Positions 50,899 to 58,594 of a stretch of DNA of 64,000 nt are shown piece after piece; within the stretch, counting starts at the first letter, position 1, and every line of letters begins with the position of its first letter. The position numbers and the translations under genes were made by a program. The notes below the pieces were generated by a model. The model did not search any database. It was not told the DNA's origin and was given only the letters and a program-made list of their open reading frames with translations. This stretch comes from DATATV01 sp036268615 (GTDB lineage Bacteria > Actinomycetota > Actinomycetes > Mycobacteriales > Pseudonocardiaceae): positions 114,278 to 178,277 of the forward strand of contig DATATV010000134.1 in NCBI GenBank assembly GCA_036268615.1, in the 5' to 3' direction.

Positions 50899-50939
50899 GC
50901 AACTGACTGGTTGCCACATTATGGCAACCAGTCAGTTGC
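50899..50939. promoter_or_regulatory. Perfect 18-bp inverted repeat operator
   Basis: GCAACTGACTGGTTGCCA and its exact reverse complement are separated by CATTA. Each arm also contains its own imperfect dyad (GCAAC-N6-GTTGC), so the site could hold two repressor dimers. It lies 19 bases upstream of the DUF899 start. No regulator gene is adjacent, so the repressor is encoded elsewhere. Confidence 0.8.
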
Positions 50940-51051
50940 GTCAACCCGGCCTGTCCGCCGCCAGCGAACGGGCGCCCGGAAGACTCGAAGTCGGGGGAGC
51001 ATTGATTCGGGGGCAACGCTGTAATCAAGTAATCGACGGGTGGTGTTCCCG

Positions 51052-52011
51052 ATGGCGGAGCGGCAGCAGCTGCCCGACCCGGCCGGACAACAGGACGACA
51101 CGGCCGCCCTGGACGCGTACTCGCGCTCGGTGATCGCGGTGGCCAGGGCGGTCACCCCGCACGTGGCCAGTGTGCGGATGCGGCGCGGGGCCGGTTCGGC
51201 GGTGGTGTTCACCGACGACGGCTTCCTGCTCACCAACGCGCACGTGGTCGGCTCGGCCGGCGAAGGCACGGCGGTCTTCGCCGACGGCAGCGAGTCCCGG
51301 TTCGACGTGGTCGGCGCGGACGCACTGTCCGACCTCGCGGTGCTGCGCTCGCGCGGCCCGGCGCCGAGTGCGGCCGTGTTGGGCAATGCCGACTCGCTGG
51401 TCGTCGGCCAGCTGGTCGTCGCGGTGGGGAACCCGTTGGGGCTGGCCGGATCGGTAACCGCCGGAGTGGTCAGCGCGCTGGGTCGGGCGGTGCCGGTGGA
51501 GTCCGGGCGAGCCAGCCGGGTGATCGAGGACGTGATCCAGACCGACGCCGCGCTCAACCCGGGCAACTCCGGCGGCGCACTCGCCGACTCGGCCGGCCGG
51601 GTGGTGGGCGTCAACACCGCACTCGCCGGCGTCGGGCTCGGCCTGGCGATCCCGATCAACCACACCACCAACCGGATCATCACCACGCTGCTGTCCGACG
51701 GCCGGGTGCGGCGGGCCTACCTGGGCCTGATCGGCGTGCCGGCACCGCTGCCGGCCGCGGTGGCCGAGCGCACCGGACAGTCCGCCGGGCTGCGGCTGGT
51801 GCAGGTGGTCGCGGGCGGCCCGGCCGACCAGGCCGGCCTGCACGCGGGCGATCTGGTGCTCAGCGTGGCCCGGTCGACGGTGGCCGACGCGCAGGACATC
51901 CAGCGGTTGTTGTTCGACGAGGCGATCGGCCGGCCGCTGCCGGTGACCGTGCTGCGCAACGGTGCGATGGTCGACGTGATCGCCACCCCGATCGAGCTGA
52001 CCACCGAGTAG
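51052..52011 (+). CDS. HtrA/DegP-like S1C serine protease without export signal
   Basis: 319 residues from ATG 51052. Trypsin-type triad H64 (LLTNAHVVG), D94 (SDLAVL), S173 (NPGNSGGAL), then a PDZ domain (about 225-310; LVQVVAGGPADQAGLHAGDLVLSV). The N terminus (MAERQQLPDPAGQQDD) has neither signal peptide nor membrane helix, unlike most actinobacterial HtrA proteins, so it appears cytosolic. GTG 51040 would not change that. Divergent from DUF899. Confidence 0.88.
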   Translation: MAERQQLPDPAGQQDDTAALDAYSRSVIAVARAVTPHVASVRMRRGAGSAVVFTDDGFLLTNAHVVGSAGEGTAVFADGSESRFDVVGADALSDLAVLRSRGPAPSAAVLGNADSLVVGQLVVAVGNPLGLAGSVTAGVVSALGRAVPVESGRASRVIEDVIQTDAALNPGNSGGALADSAGRVVGVNTALAGVGLGLAIPINHTTNRIITTLLSDGRVRRAYLGLIGVPAPLPAAVAERTGQSAGLRLVQVVAGGPADQAGLHAGDLVLSVARSTVADAQDIQRLLFDEAIGRPLPVTVLRNGAMVDVIATPIELTTE

Positions 52012-52020
52012 ACCGGCCGC

Positions 52021-52056
52021 GCTCCCGTTGTGTAATACCCTGACGGTATCGGGAGC
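52021..52056. promoter_or_regulatory. Nested inverted repeat before lysR (T-N11-A type)
   Basis: ATACC-CTGAC-GGTAT (52035-52049) fits the LysR T-N11-A box. It is nested inside GCTCCCG (52021-52027) and CGGGAGC (52050-52056). It lies between the protease stop and the LysR start and may serve as autoregulatory site, terminator, or both. Confidence 0.5.
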
Positions 52057-52070
52057 GAGGAGATAGGCTG

Positions 52071-52949
52071 GTGGACCTCGATCTGCGCAAGGTGCGGTAC
52101 TTCGTCGCGGTCGCCGAGCGGCTGCACTTCGGCCGGGCGGCCGAGGCGCTGCACATCGCCCAGCCGGTGCTGTCCCGGCAGATCAAGGCGCTCGAAGACG
52201 AGCTGCGGGCGCAGCTGTTCACCCGGGACAAGCGGACCACCGAGCTGACCCCGGCCGGTGCGCAACTGCTCGCCGACGCCCGCCCGCTGCTGGCCAACGC
52301 CGACGCGGCCCGCCGCCGGGTCGGCCGGGCCGCTCGGGGCCGGGGCACCTTCACCATCGGCTTCATGCCCGGCCTGATCGTCACGCCCGAGGTGCGCGCG
52401 CTGTCCGGCCGGCATCCGGAGCTGTCCGTCGAGGTCGTCCGGACCAGCTGGGACGATCAGGTCGAGGTGATCCACGACGGCCGGGTCGACGTGAGCTATG
52501 TCCGGTTGCCGGTCGACCAGCGCGGGTTGCAGGTCCGGCCGCTGCTCACCGAACCCCGGGCGGTCGCGCTGCCGGCCGACCATCGGTTGGCCGGCAAGGA
52601 GTCGATCGACCTGATCGACCTCGCCGACGAGCACCTGCTGCACGGAGTCGAGGCGCTGCCGGAGTGGCGGGACATCGCCACCGAGCTGCGGTCCGGTCGG
52701 CCCCGGCCGGCCGACGCACCGGTGCACTCGGTCGAGGAGAAGCTCGAACACGTCGCCGCCGGGCGTGGCATCGCCGTGCTGCCACTGTCCGCGGCGACCT
52801 TCTACCACCGTCCGGACGTCGGCTACGTGCTGGTCCGGGACATCCCGGACAACCAGGTCTGCCTGGCCTGGGACCGGGCCCGGCGCAGCCCGCTGGTGCA
52901 GGAGTTCGCCGCCATCGCCGCCGAGCAGCACGCGGGTGTGAACGTCTGA
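52071..52949 (+). CDS. LysR-family transcriptional regulator
   Basis: 292 residues from GTG 52071. N-terminal HTH: LDLRKVRYFVAVAERLHFGRAAEALHIAQPVLSRQIKALEDELRAQLF; the effector domain starts near residue 88 (GTFTIGFMPGLIVTPEVRALSG). LysR proteins of this BenM/CatR-like type sense small aromatic or redox signals. No divergent target gene: the preceding protease reads in the same direction, so its target lies elsewhere or is itself. Confidence 0.9.
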   Translation: MDLDLRKVRYFVAVAERLHFGRAAEALHIAQPVLSRQIKALEDELRAQLFTRDKRTTELTPAGAQLLADARPLLANADAARRRVGRAARGRGTFTIGFMPGLIVTPEVRALSGRHPELSVEVVRTSWDDQVEVIHDGRVDVSYVRLPVDQRGLQVRPLLTEPRAVALPADHRLAGKESIDLIDLADEHLLHGVEALPEWRDIATELRSGRPRPADAPVHSVEEKLEHVAAGRGIAVLPLSAATFYHRPDVGYVLVRDIPDNQVCLAWDRARRSPLVQEFAAIAAEQHAGVNV

Positions 52950-52988
52950 CCGGTGTGAAAACGTCGCTCTTGCCAGCGCCCGGCTCTT

Positions 52989-53021
52989 TGGTCTAGACCT
53001 TAGGGATAATGGTCTGGTCCA
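52989..53021. promoter_or_regulatory. DasR-type (dre) chitinase operator with a second half-match
   Basis: TGGTCTAGACCT (52989-53000) matches the 12-bp direct-repeat/dre element of Streptomyces chitinase promoters (DasR consensus ACTGGTCTAGACCACT). A related TGGTCTGGTCCA follows at 53010-53021. DasR releases these sites when glucosamine-6-phosphate accumulates. Confidence 0.8.
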
Positions 53022-53063
53022 CGTGGCCGGGTGAGACCGGCGTCGATCGCAGCGGAGGCCGAG

Positions 53064-54680
53064 ATGCGGCGCAGCGCGGCACATGTGCTCGGGGCGGTGG
53101 TCGCGGTCGCCGCGGTCGCGGTCGGCATCGCGGTCCAGGCCCCGACCTCGTCGGCCTCGGCGGCACCCGCGGCCACGACGAACCTGGTGACCAATCCCGG
53201 TTTCGAGACCGGGGGCCTGGCCGGCTGGTCGTGCACGCCGACCGTGTCTGTGACCACCAGCCCGGTGCACAGCGGCACGACCGCGGCCACCGGCACCCCG
53301 GCCGGCCAGGACAATTCCCAGTGCACCCAGGCAGTTTCGGTCAAACCGAGTTCGCAGTACACGCTGACCGCGTGGGTCGAGGGCAGCTACGCCTACCTCG
53401 GTGACACCGGCACCGGCACCACCGACACCAGCACGTGGACCCCGAGTGCGACCTCGTGGACCCAGCTGACCACGACCTTCAGCACCGGCCCGAGCACCAC
53501 CAGCACCTCGATCTGGTGGCACGGCTGGTACGGCACCGCCGCGATCCACGTCGACGACGTCTCGCTGACCGGACCGGCCGGCACGACCACGACCACCACG
53601 ACCCCGCCGCCGACGACCACGACCACCGCGCCGCCGACCACCACCACGACCACCCCGCCGTCCGGCGGCGGCCTGCCGACCCACGCGCTGGTCGGCTACC
53701 TGCACGAGAGTTTCGGCAACGGCTCGGGTTATCTGCCGATCGCCAGCGTGCCGGCCGCCTGGAACGTCATCGACCTCGCCTTCGCCGACTCCGCCGGCAA
53801 CGGCAACGTCGTGTTCAACCGGTGTGCGGCCAGCGAGTGTCCCGGGGTGGAGAGCGACGCGGCCTTCCAGGCCGGCATCAAGGCCGCGCAGGCCGCCGGC
53901 AAGAAGGTGCTGGTCTCCATCGGCGGCGCGAACGGCGAGGTCCAGCTGACCAGCGCGCAGGACGCGACGAACTTCGTCACCTCGGTCAGCGCCATCATCG
54001 ACAAGTGGGGCCTCAACGGGGTCGACATCGACTTCGAGAACCAGTCGTTGTCGCTCAACGCCGGTGACACGAACTTCAAGAATCCCACGACGCCGGTGAT
54101 CGTCAACCTGATCTCCGCGCTCCAGCAGCTGAAAGCTCGCTATGGCACCAACTTCGTGCTCACCATGGCCCCGGAGACCTTCTTCGTGCAGCTGGGTTAC
54201 CAGTTCTACGGGCCGGGGCCCAACAATGCCCAGGACCCCCGGGCCGGAGCGTTCCTGCCGGTGATCTACGCGCTGCGCAACGATCTCACGCTGCTCACCG
54301 TGCAGGACTACAACTCCGGCCCGATCATGGGGCTGGACAACCAATATCACACGATGGGCGGCGCGGACTTCCACATCGCCATGACCGACATGCTGCTCAC
54401 CGGTTTCGCGGTCGCCGGCAACACCGCGAACATGTTCCCCGCGCTGGCGCCCGCACAGGTGGCCATCGGCGTGCCGGCCAACTCAGAGGCGGGCAACGGC
54501 TGGATTCCCGACGCCCAACTCGATCAGGCGCTGGACTGCCTGACCAAGGGCACCAGCTGCGGCAGTTACCAGATTCACGGCACCCACCCCGACCTGCGCG
54601 GCCTGATGACCTGGTCGATCAACTGGGACCACTTCAACAACTGGGACTTCCAGAACAACTTCACTTCGTATTTCGGGTGA
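53064..54680 (+). CDS. Secreted GH18 chitinase with N-terminal carbohydrate-binding module
   Basis: 538 residues from ATG 53064. Signal peptide about 1-35 (ending SASAA), a CBM4/9/16-like beta-sandwich (about 38-170; NLVTNPGFETGGLAGWSC), a Thr/Pro linker (runs of TTTTT and PP, about 175-205) and a GH18 catalytic domain with LVGYLHESFGNG and the acid motif GVDIDFEN (DxxDxDxE type, catalytic Glu in DFE). It releases chito-oligosaccharides from chitin. A DasR-type operator lies directly upstream. Repeat copy C follows the stop. Confidence 0.93.
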   Translation: MRRSAAHVLGAVVAVAAVAVGIAVQAPTSSASAAPAATTNLVTNPGFETGGLAGWSCTPTVSVTTSPVHSGTTAATGTPAGQDNSQCTQAVSVKPSSQYTLTAWVEGSYAYLGDTGTGTTDTSTWTPSATSWTQLTTTFSTGPSTTSTSIWWHGWYGTAAIHVDDVSLTGPAGTTTTTTTPPPTTTTTAPPTTTTTTPPSGGGLPTHALVGYLHESFGNGSGYLPIASVPAAWNVIDLAFADSAGNGNVVFNRCAASECPGVESDAAFQAGIKAAQAAGKKVLVSIGGANGEVQLTSAQDATNFVTSVSAIIDKWGLNGVDIDFENQSLSLNAGDTNFKNPTTPVIVNLISALQQLKARYGTNFVLTMAPETFFVQLGYQFYGPGPNNAQDPRAGAFLPVIYALRNDLTLLTVQDYNSGPIMGLDNQYHTMGGADFHIAMTDMLLTGFAVAGNTANMFPALAPAQVAIGVPANSEAGNGWIPDAQLDQALDCLTKGTSCGSYQIHGTHPDLRGLMTWSINWDHFNNWDFQNNFTSYFG

Positions 54681-54693
54681 AGAGGCCCTGTTG

Positions 54694-54817
54694 GGCCCTG
54701 TCGCGCCAGCGACGCTCCAGGGCCAGGAGCGGCGACCTCATCGCCGCCCCATCGGCCGCGCGCCACAACAACTGCCATAACCACCCCATCGCCCACCCAT
54801 CAGCAGCGCGCCACTAC
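54694..54817. repeat. Dispersed intergenic hairpin/C-rich element, copy C
   Basis: Core identical to copies A and B at 54694-54715; the outer GGCCCT/AGGGCC stem (54694-54724) has different intervening bases (GCTCC in place of GCGGG), so the stem is kept while the spacer varies. Tail AGGAGCGGCGACCTC. The C-rich tract includes two 20-bp near repeats, CATCGGCCGCGCGCCACAAC (54750) and CATCAGCAGCGCGCCACTAC (54798), the second running into the stop codon of the ClpN gene. Confidence 0.78.
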
Positions 54818-55356
54818 ACCCGAGGGTCCATCCGAGCCAGCACAACCGGCCGCAGCCCCGCCACATCCACGCCGAGATTGGTGAGCACCGTGATGGCCGC
54901 CCCATCACCCTCGGCAAGCAGCCCGAGCAACAGGTGTTCGGTGCCGACATAGTTGTGCCCCAGGGCGAGTGATTCGCGCATCGACAGTTCGAGCACCTTC
55001 TTGGCCCGCGGGCTGAACGGCGGCCGGGGGTACTTGAACTGACCGGCGCCGAAGGTCTCGTCGGCCCGGCGGCGGATCTGCTCCACGTCGATGCCGATGC
55101 TGGCCAGCGCGTCCTTCGCCGTCTGGTCGGCGTTGCCGCCGATGCCGGCCGCGGCCTGCACCCGGGCTGTCTCCTCGGTCGCCTGGTCGGGGGTGATGCC
55201 GATTTCGGTGAGCAGTGCGCTCGCCACGCTCTCCGGCACCTTGACCAGGCCCAGCAGCACGTGTTCGGTGCCGATGAAGCCGTGGTCGTCGGCGATCGCC
55301 TCGTCCTGGGCGAGCGTGATGACCCGCTTCGCCCGGTTGGTGAACCGTTCGAACAC
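54814..55356 (-). CDS. ClpN-domain protein without ATPase
   Basis: 180 residues made of two Clp N-terminal repeats: FERFTNRAKRVITLAQDEAIADDHGFIGTEHVLLGLVK (1-40) and FSPRAKKVLELSMRESLALGHNYVGTEHLLLGLLAEGDG (about 113-152), with a linker between. ClpN domains bind adaptors, phosphoarginine or substrates for ClpC. With no AAA module it could act as a decoy or adaptor for ClpC. One base after the end of the HTH gene on the same strand, so one operon. Confidence 0.88.
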   Translation of the reverse strand: MFERFTNRAKRVITLAQDEAIADDHGFIGTEHVLLGLVKVPESVASALLTEIGITPDQATEETARVQAAAGIGGNADQTAKDALASIGIDVEQIRRRADETFGAGQFKYPRPPFSPRAKKVLELSMRESLALGHNYVGTEHLLLGLLAEGDGAAITVLTNLGVDVAGLRPVVLARMDPRV

Positions 55357-55357
55357 G

Positions 55358-55600
55358 TCAGTTCTCCTTGCCTGTGACCTTGCGCCTGCTGGCGTGTTTC
55401 TCGTGTACGGACTGCCGGCTGACCTGGAGGGCGGATGCGATGTCCTGCCAGGACCAGCCGATGCCTCGGGCGTTGTCCACGTGCAGTCGCTCCAGTTCTT
55501 CCAGCAACCTACGCAGCGCGACCACGGCCCGCAGGCCGACCGCCGGGTCCTTGTCGGTGATCTGTCCGGCCAACTCGGCCGGTGTCTCCTCCGCCGTCAT
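55358..55600 (-). CDS. Small HTH regulator paired with the ClpN protein
   Basis: 80 residues. A helical N terminus is followed by GIGWSWQDIASALQVSRQSVHEKHASRRKV, a sigma-region-4/Trp-repressor-like helix-turn-helix. First gene of a two-gene operon. The TTGACA-N18-TAGCTT promoter (55636-55607) places the transcription start at or next to ATG 55600, so the mRNA may be leaderless. Two dyad sites overlap the -35 and -10, suggesting autoregulation. Confidence 0.8.
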   Translation of the reverse strand: MTAEETPAELAGQITDKDPAVGLRAVVALRRLLEELERLHVDNARGIGWSWQDIASALQVSRQSVHEKHASRRKVTGKEN

Positions 55601-55602
55601 GT

Positions 55603-55648
55603 TGTCAAGCTAGCCTGACACGGTTCCGGCTGTCAAGACACCCTGACG
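55603..55648 (-). promoter_or_regulatory. Promoter with two tandem TGTCA dyad operators
   Basis: TGTCAAGCTAGCCTGACA (55603-55620) and TGTCAAGACACCCTGACG (55631-55648), given on the plus strand, share TGTCAAG-N5/6-CCTGAC and are spaced 28 bp apart. On the minus strand the upstream site contains TTGACA (-35) and the downstream one TAGCTT (-10) with an 18-bp spacer, six bases from ATG 55600. Confidence 0.65.
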
Positions 55649-55711
55649 CTATGGTGATCAGGGTGGATCGATCGAATGCCGCCCGACCCGCTCAGTGACG
55701 AGAGGGAGCGC

Positions 55712-57256
55712 ATGTATCCCGGTACCCATGCGAAAGTCACCCCCGACAAGCCGGCCGTGCTGCTCGCCGACACCGGCGAGACGATCAGCTACGCCGAGCT
55801 CGATCAGAACTCCGTTCGACTGGCGCGTTTCCTGACTCAGACCGGCCTGCGTCGCGGTGACCACATCGCGCTGCTCACCGAGAACCACCCGAGAGCGTTC
55901 GAGGTCTACTGGGCCGCCCTGCGTTCGGGGCTCTACATCACCGCGGTCAACCGGCACCTGTCCGCCGACGAGGTCAGCTACATCGTCAACGACTGCGGCG
56001 CGACCGCGCTGGTGGTGTCCGCCGCGCTCGCCGAGCTTGCCGCCCGGATCGTCACCGACGTGCCCAATGTCAAGCAGCTATTGGCTTTCGGCGGTCCGGT
56101 GGCCGGTTACGAGTCCTACGAGCGCGCGCTGGCGAGTGTGTCCGGCGAGCCGTTGGCCGACCAGCCGCGCGGCGCCGACATGCTCTACTCCTCGGGCACC
56201 ACCGGCCGGCCCAAAGGCATCAAATCCACCCTGCCCGACCGGCAGGTGGACGAGCCGGGCGATCTGATGGTCCCGCTGTTCGGTGGGCTGTACGGCTTCG
56301 GCGCGGACACCGTCTACCTCTCGCCGGGGCCGGTCTACCACGCGGCGCCGTTGCGGTTCGGTGGTGTGGTGCAGGCGTTGGGCGGCACCGTGGTGCTGAT
56401 GCGCCGGTTCGACGCCGAGTCCGCGCTGGCCGCGATCGAACGCTTCCGGGTGACGCACAGCCAATGGGTGCCGACCCATTTCGTCCGGCTGCTCAAGCTC
56501 GCTCCCGCCGTTCGCGACCGCTACGACCTGGCCAGCCACCGGGTCGCCGTGCACGCGGCCGCGCCCTGCCCGGTCGAGGTCAAGCGGGCGATGATCGACT
56601 GGTGGGGTCCGATCCTCGGTGAGTACTACTCGTCCACCGAGGGCAACGGGCTGACCGCGGTGACCAGTCAGGACTGGCTGACCCGGCCGGGAACGGTCGG
56701 CCGCCCGCTGCTCGGCGAGTTGCACATCTGCGCTCCGGACGGCACCGACGTGCCCACCGGCGAGGTCGGTACGGTCTACTTCGCCCGGGACGCGCTCTCG
56801 TTCAACTATCACAACGACCCGGTCAAGACGAGTGCCGCGCAGCATCCCGACCATCCCGCGTGGACAACCACCGGTGACGTCGGCCGGCTGGACGAGGACG
56901 GTTATCTCCACCTCACCGACCGGCAGGCATTCATGATCATTTCCGGTGGGGTGAACATCTATCCGCAGGAGGTCGAGAACTGCCTCACCCTGCACCCGAA
57001 GGTGTTCGACGTGGCGGTGATCGGGGTGCCCGACGACGAGTTCGGCGAGGCGGTCAAGGCGGTCGTCCAGCCGACTCCCGGGGTGCTGGCCGGACCCGAG
57101 CTCGAACGCGAGCTGCTGGACTACGCGCGCGACCGGATCGCACACTACAAATGCCCGCGCAGCGTGGACTTCACCGACGAGTTGCCGCGAACGCCGACCG
57201 GGAAACTGGTCAAGGGGCAACTGCGGGCGCAATACCTGAATCCGACTGGACAATAG
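55712..57256 (+). CDS. AMP-binding acyl-CoA synthetase
   Basis: 514 residues from MYPGTHAKVTPDKPAV (55712), the usual start of this subfamily, with GAGAGGGAG upstream; ATG 55676 is open but unlikely. Motifs: YSSGTTGRPKGI, EYYSSTEGNG, TTGDVGRLDEDGYLHLTDRQAFMIISGGVNIYPQEVE and PTGKLVKGQL (catalytic Lys). Likely activates a fatty or sterol side-chain acid. Thirty-seven bases before the P450 gene, so probably one operon. Confidence 0.9.
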   Translation: MYPGTHAKVTPDKPAVLLADTGETISYAELDQNSVRLARFLTQTGLRRGDHIALLTENHPRAFEVYWAALRSGLYITAVNRHLSADEVSYIVNDCGATALVVSAALAELAARIVTDVPNVKQLLAFGGPVAGYESYERALASVSGEPLADQPRGADMLYSSGTTGRPKGIKSTLPDRQVDEPGDLMVPLFGGLYGFGADTVYLSPGPVYHAAPLRFGGVVQALGGTVVLMRRFDAESALAAIERFRVTHSQWVPTHFVRLLKLAPAVRDRYDLASHRVAVHAAAPCPVEVKRAMIDWWGPILGEYYSSTEGNGLTAVTSQDWLTRPGTVGRPLLGELHICAPDGTDVPTGEVGTVYFARDALSFNYHNDPVKTSAAQHPDHPAWTTTGDVGRLDEDGYLHLTDRQAFMIISGGVNIYPQEVENCLTLHPKVFDVAVIGVPDDEFGEAVKAVVQPTPGVLAGPELERELLDYARDRIAHYKCPRSVDFTDELPRTPTGKLVKGQLRAQYLNPTGQ

Positions 57257-57293
57257 CCCCGTGCGTTAGCGCGTTCGACAAGGGAGTCGAGGC

Positions 57294-58535
57294 ATGGCAA
57301 CGACTGTGGACGAGGCGGGGCTGGCGCTGGTCGATCCGGCCGCGTACGCCGACGAGGCGCGGCTCCATCAGAGCTTGGCGCTGCTGCGGCAGGACGACCC
57401 GGTGCACCGGGTGGACCCGTTGCCGGAAATGAACCCGTTCTGGGCGGTGACCCGGCACGCGGACGTGCTGGAGGTGGAGCGCCAGCACGACCTGTTCACC
57501 AACCTGCCGCGCCCCTACCTGGCCCCGGCCGACCAGGACGCGACCGCGGCCGAGAACGGGCAGGTACTCAACACGCTGATCCACATGGACGACCCGCAAC
57601 ACCGGGTGATGCGCGCCATCGGCGCCGACTGGTTCCGGCCCAAGACATTGCGGGACATGGGAAGGCGGATCGACGAGCTGGCCGTGCGGTACGTCGACCG
57701 GCTGGCCGAACTGGGCGGCGAGTGCGACTTCGCCCGGGACGTCGCGACCTTCTACCCGCTCTACGTGATCATGTCGCTGCTGGGCCTACCCGAGTCGGAC
57801 TTCCCGCTGATGCTCAAGCTGACCCAGGAGATGTTCGGCGGCGCGGACGCCGAGATGCAGCGCGACCAGGACCCGGCTGCCGCCGTGGCCGCGGCAATGG
57901 ACCTGCTCGCCTACTTCCAGAAGCTCACCGCGGCCCGCCGGGCGCACCCGACCGAGGACCTCGCCTCGGCGATCGCCAACGCGCGGGTGGACGGCGAACT
58001 GCTCTCCGACTTCGATGCCGCGTCCTACTACGTCATCATCGCGACCGCGGGCCATGACACGACGAGTTCGACGATCGCCGGCGGACTACAGGCGTTGCTG
58101 GAGTTCCCGGACCAGTGGGACCGGCTGCGGGCGGACCCGGGCCTGGTCCCGCTGGCGGCCGAGGAGATGATCCGCTGGGTCTCGCCGGTCAAGGAGTTCA
58201 TGCGCACCGCGCAGGCCGACTACACGCTGCACGGCGTGCGGATCAGCAAGGGCGAGGGCCTGATGCTCTGTTATCCCTCGGCCAACCGGGACGAGGACGT
58301 CTTCGAGGAGCCGTTCCGGTTCGATGTCGGGCGCAATCCCAATCGACACCTGGCCTTCGGCTTCGGCGCGCACTACTGCCTGGGGGCCACGCTGGCCCGG
58401 ATGGAGACCCGCGCCTACTTCGCCGAGTTGGTGCCCCGGCTGGCGTCGATCGAGTTGGCCGGGGTGCCGGAGACGACGGCGACCACGTTCGTCGGCGGGT
58501 TGAAGCACCTGCCGGTGCGCTACCGGTTCCGCTGA
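57294..58535 (+). CDS. Cytochrome P450
   Basis: 413 residues. I-helix oxygen-binding AGHDTTSSTIAGGLQALL, ExxR in EEMIRWVSPVKEFMR and the haem loop AFGFGAHYCLGATLARME with Cys362 as iron ligand. Soluble class I enzyme needing a ferredoxin and reductase, neither of which is in the neighbourhood. The pairing with an acyl-CoA synthetase resembles terpenoid, sterol or fatty-acid side-chain catabolism in actinomycetes. Substrate cannot be read from sequence. Confidence 0.94.
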   Translation: MATTVDEAGLALVDPAAYADEARLHQSLALLRQDDPVHRVDPLPEMNPFWAVTRHADVLEVERQHDLFTNLPRPYLAPADQDATAAENGQVLNTLIHMDDPQHRVMRAIGADWFRPKTLRDMGRRIDELAVRYVDRLAELGGECDFARDVATFYPLYVIMSLLGLPESDFPLMLKLTQEMFGGADAEMQRDQDPAAAVAAAMDLLAYFQKLTAARRAHPTEDLASAIANARVDGELLSDFDAASYYVIIATAGHDTTSSTIAGGLQALLEFPDQWDRLRADPGLVPLAAEEMIRWVSPVKEFMRTAQADYTLHGVRISKGEGLMLCYPSANRDEDVFEEPFRFDVGRNPNRHLAFGFGAHYCLGATLARMETRAYFAELVPRLASIELAGVPETTATTFVGGLKHLPVRYRFR

Positions 58536-58594
58536 ACGGTCCTGACCGGCGGTTACGATGAGCGGCGCAGCAGACCGTCGGCCCAGGGAGAGTC

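Noticed and set aside
53580..53665. ACC/ACG-rich repetitive tract as a structural or CRISPR-like repeat
   Set aside because: It encodes the Thr/Pro linker of the chitinase in frame, a common feature of multi-domain secreted hydrolases.
51717..54374. 885-residue minus-strand open frame opposite HtrA, LysR and chitinase
   Set aside because: Crosses three genuine genes and their operators; no motif, Arg/Gly repeats only.
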